DNA of 6,096 nucleotides from UBA1737 sp045653225 (GTDB lineage: Bacteria; Bacillota_I; Bacilli_A; ML615J-28; CAG-313), in NCBI GenBank assembly GCA_045653225.1, contig JAZOLP010000048.1:1-6096 (forward strand), written 5' to 3'. A program made the translations under genes and the position numbers. Below are positions 5,788-6,096 of the stretch, piece by piece (within the stretch, counting starts at the first letter, position 1; each line of letters starts with the position of its first letter). Below the pieces are notes generated by a model. That model was not told the DNA's origin. It saw only the letters and a list, made by a program, of their open reading frames with translations, and made no database searches.

Positions 5788-5812
5788 AATTTAATACCTC
5801 TTTCTTATGTTT

Positions 5813-5841
5813 ATTATATCATAAATTTAAAATTATTTAAA
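5813..5841 (-). promoter_or_regulatory. promoter of the hslO-M42 operon
   Basis: Read on the minus strand, TTTAAA (5841-5836, 4 of 6 matches to TTGACA) is 17 bases from a perfect TATAAT (5818-5813). TG at 5821-5820 gives an extended -10, TGATATAAT, the same form as the riboswitch promoter. The leader to the hslO ATG would be about 18-20 bases. Confidence 0.8.
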
Positions 5842-5868
5842 TAAAATAGCAAAGTTGCCTTTTTATAT

Positions 5869-5897
5869 TTGACTTTAATGAAAAAATAAAGTATAAT
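5869..5897 (+). promoter_or_regulatory. sigma-A-type promoter of the gene at 5923
   Basis: TTGACT (5869-5874, 5 of 6) and a perfect TATAAT (5892-5897) are spaced by 17 bases. Transcription should begin near 5904. It is divergent from, and does not overlap, the hslO promoter. Confidence 0.88.
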
Positions 5898-5922
5898 AAT
5901 ATTAAATAGGAGCAGTAATAAT

Positions 5923-6096
5923 ATGAATGTTTATGATGATTATAATAAATATATAATTGAAAATGAAGAGTTTTTAGGTGCATTAAAAAATACAAATTCT
6001 AGCGTAATGTATTGTTTAATGGATGTTTTAGAAGTATTAGATTATGTTTATAAAAAATATGTAGATAAAGTAAAAATAGAAGCAGAATTAGAAGAA
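5923..6096 (+). CDS. unrecognised protein, N-terminal 58 residues (runs off window)
   Basis: An open frame starts at ATG 5923 and continues without a stop to the last base. AGGAG at 5908-5912, ten bases before the ATG, and a near-consensus promoter make it a real gene. A second ATG at 5927 is in another frame. The visible protein begins MNVYDDYNKYIIENEEF and is rich in Tyr, Glu, Lys, Asn and hydrophobic residues. It looks mainly helical, with an amphipathic pattern over about 28-58 and no signal peptide, membrane helix or catalytic motif. I do not recognise the family. The only contextual information is divergence from the Hsp33 operon, which does not define a function. Confidence 0.8.
   Translation, partial: MNVYDDYNKYIIENEEFLGALKNTNSSVMYCLMDVLEVLDYVYKKYVDKVKIEAELEE

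Noticed and set aside
5843..5863. A weak hairpin (AGCA/TGCC with flanking A and T runs) between the divergent promoters
   Set aside because: Only three or four good pairs form and no upstream transcript needs termination there.
5788..5922. Possible CIRCE or CtsR heat-shock operator upstream of hslO
   Set aside because: I found neither the long CIRCE inverted repeat nor a GGTCAAA tandem heptad. The TTTGACTTT near 5868-5876 is explained as the -35 box of the plus-strand gene.

Overview
The window comes from a very AT-rich (roughly 30% GC by eye) low-GC Gram-positive bacterium, in or near the Bacilli/Mollicutes-like lineages. The support is the tilS-ftsH synteny, an RqcP protein very like Bacillus YabO, AGGAGG-type ribosome binding sites, TTGNNN/TATAAT promoters and a guanine-class riboswitch. 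Tryptophan is written TGG (including a TGG-TGG pair near the FtsH C-terminus) and no reading frame uses TGA as sense, so the standard bacterial code applies, not the Mycoplasma/Spiroplasma code. I cannot name the genus from sequence alone.

Layout. 1-596 (+): the C-terminal part of tRNA(Ile)-lysidine synthetase TilS, cut by the window start. 642-2708 (+): complete ftsH, overlapped by one base by rqcP (2708-2971), which ends in a tight intrinsic terminator. 3010-3617 (+): maf with its own consensus promoter. 3618-3892: a 275-base gap with an extended -10 promoter, a guanine-type purine riboswitch, an antiterminator/terminator switch and two more terminator hairpins, but no recognisable gene to regulate. 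3893-5787 (-): a two-gene operon, hslO (Hsp33) followed two bases later by an M42 metallopeptidase. 5788-5922: a divergent promoter region. 5923-6096 (+): the start of an unrecognised gene that runs off the window.

Biology. Most genes are housekeeping with a translation and protein-quality-control theme: tRNA decoding (TilS), membrane proteolysis (FtsH), rescue of stalled 50S nascent chains (RqcP), a redox-activated holdase (Hsp33), a peptide-trimming aminopeptidase (M42) and nucleotide-pool cleaning (Maf).

The most notable item is the riboswitch at 3664-3813. Its aptamer keeps the core and the specificity cytosine of guanine riboswitches, and its expression platform is complete. Read-through, however, leads only into a second terminator and then a bidirectional third one that also ends the convergent hslO-M42 operon. 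It is therefore either a relic whose gene was deleted, or a guanine-controlled non-coding or antisense transcript. A second unusual item is a 12-residue EF-hand/dockerin-like calcium loop in the extracytoplasmic domain of FtsH. The hpt gene that usually separates tilS and ftsH in Bacillus is absent here.
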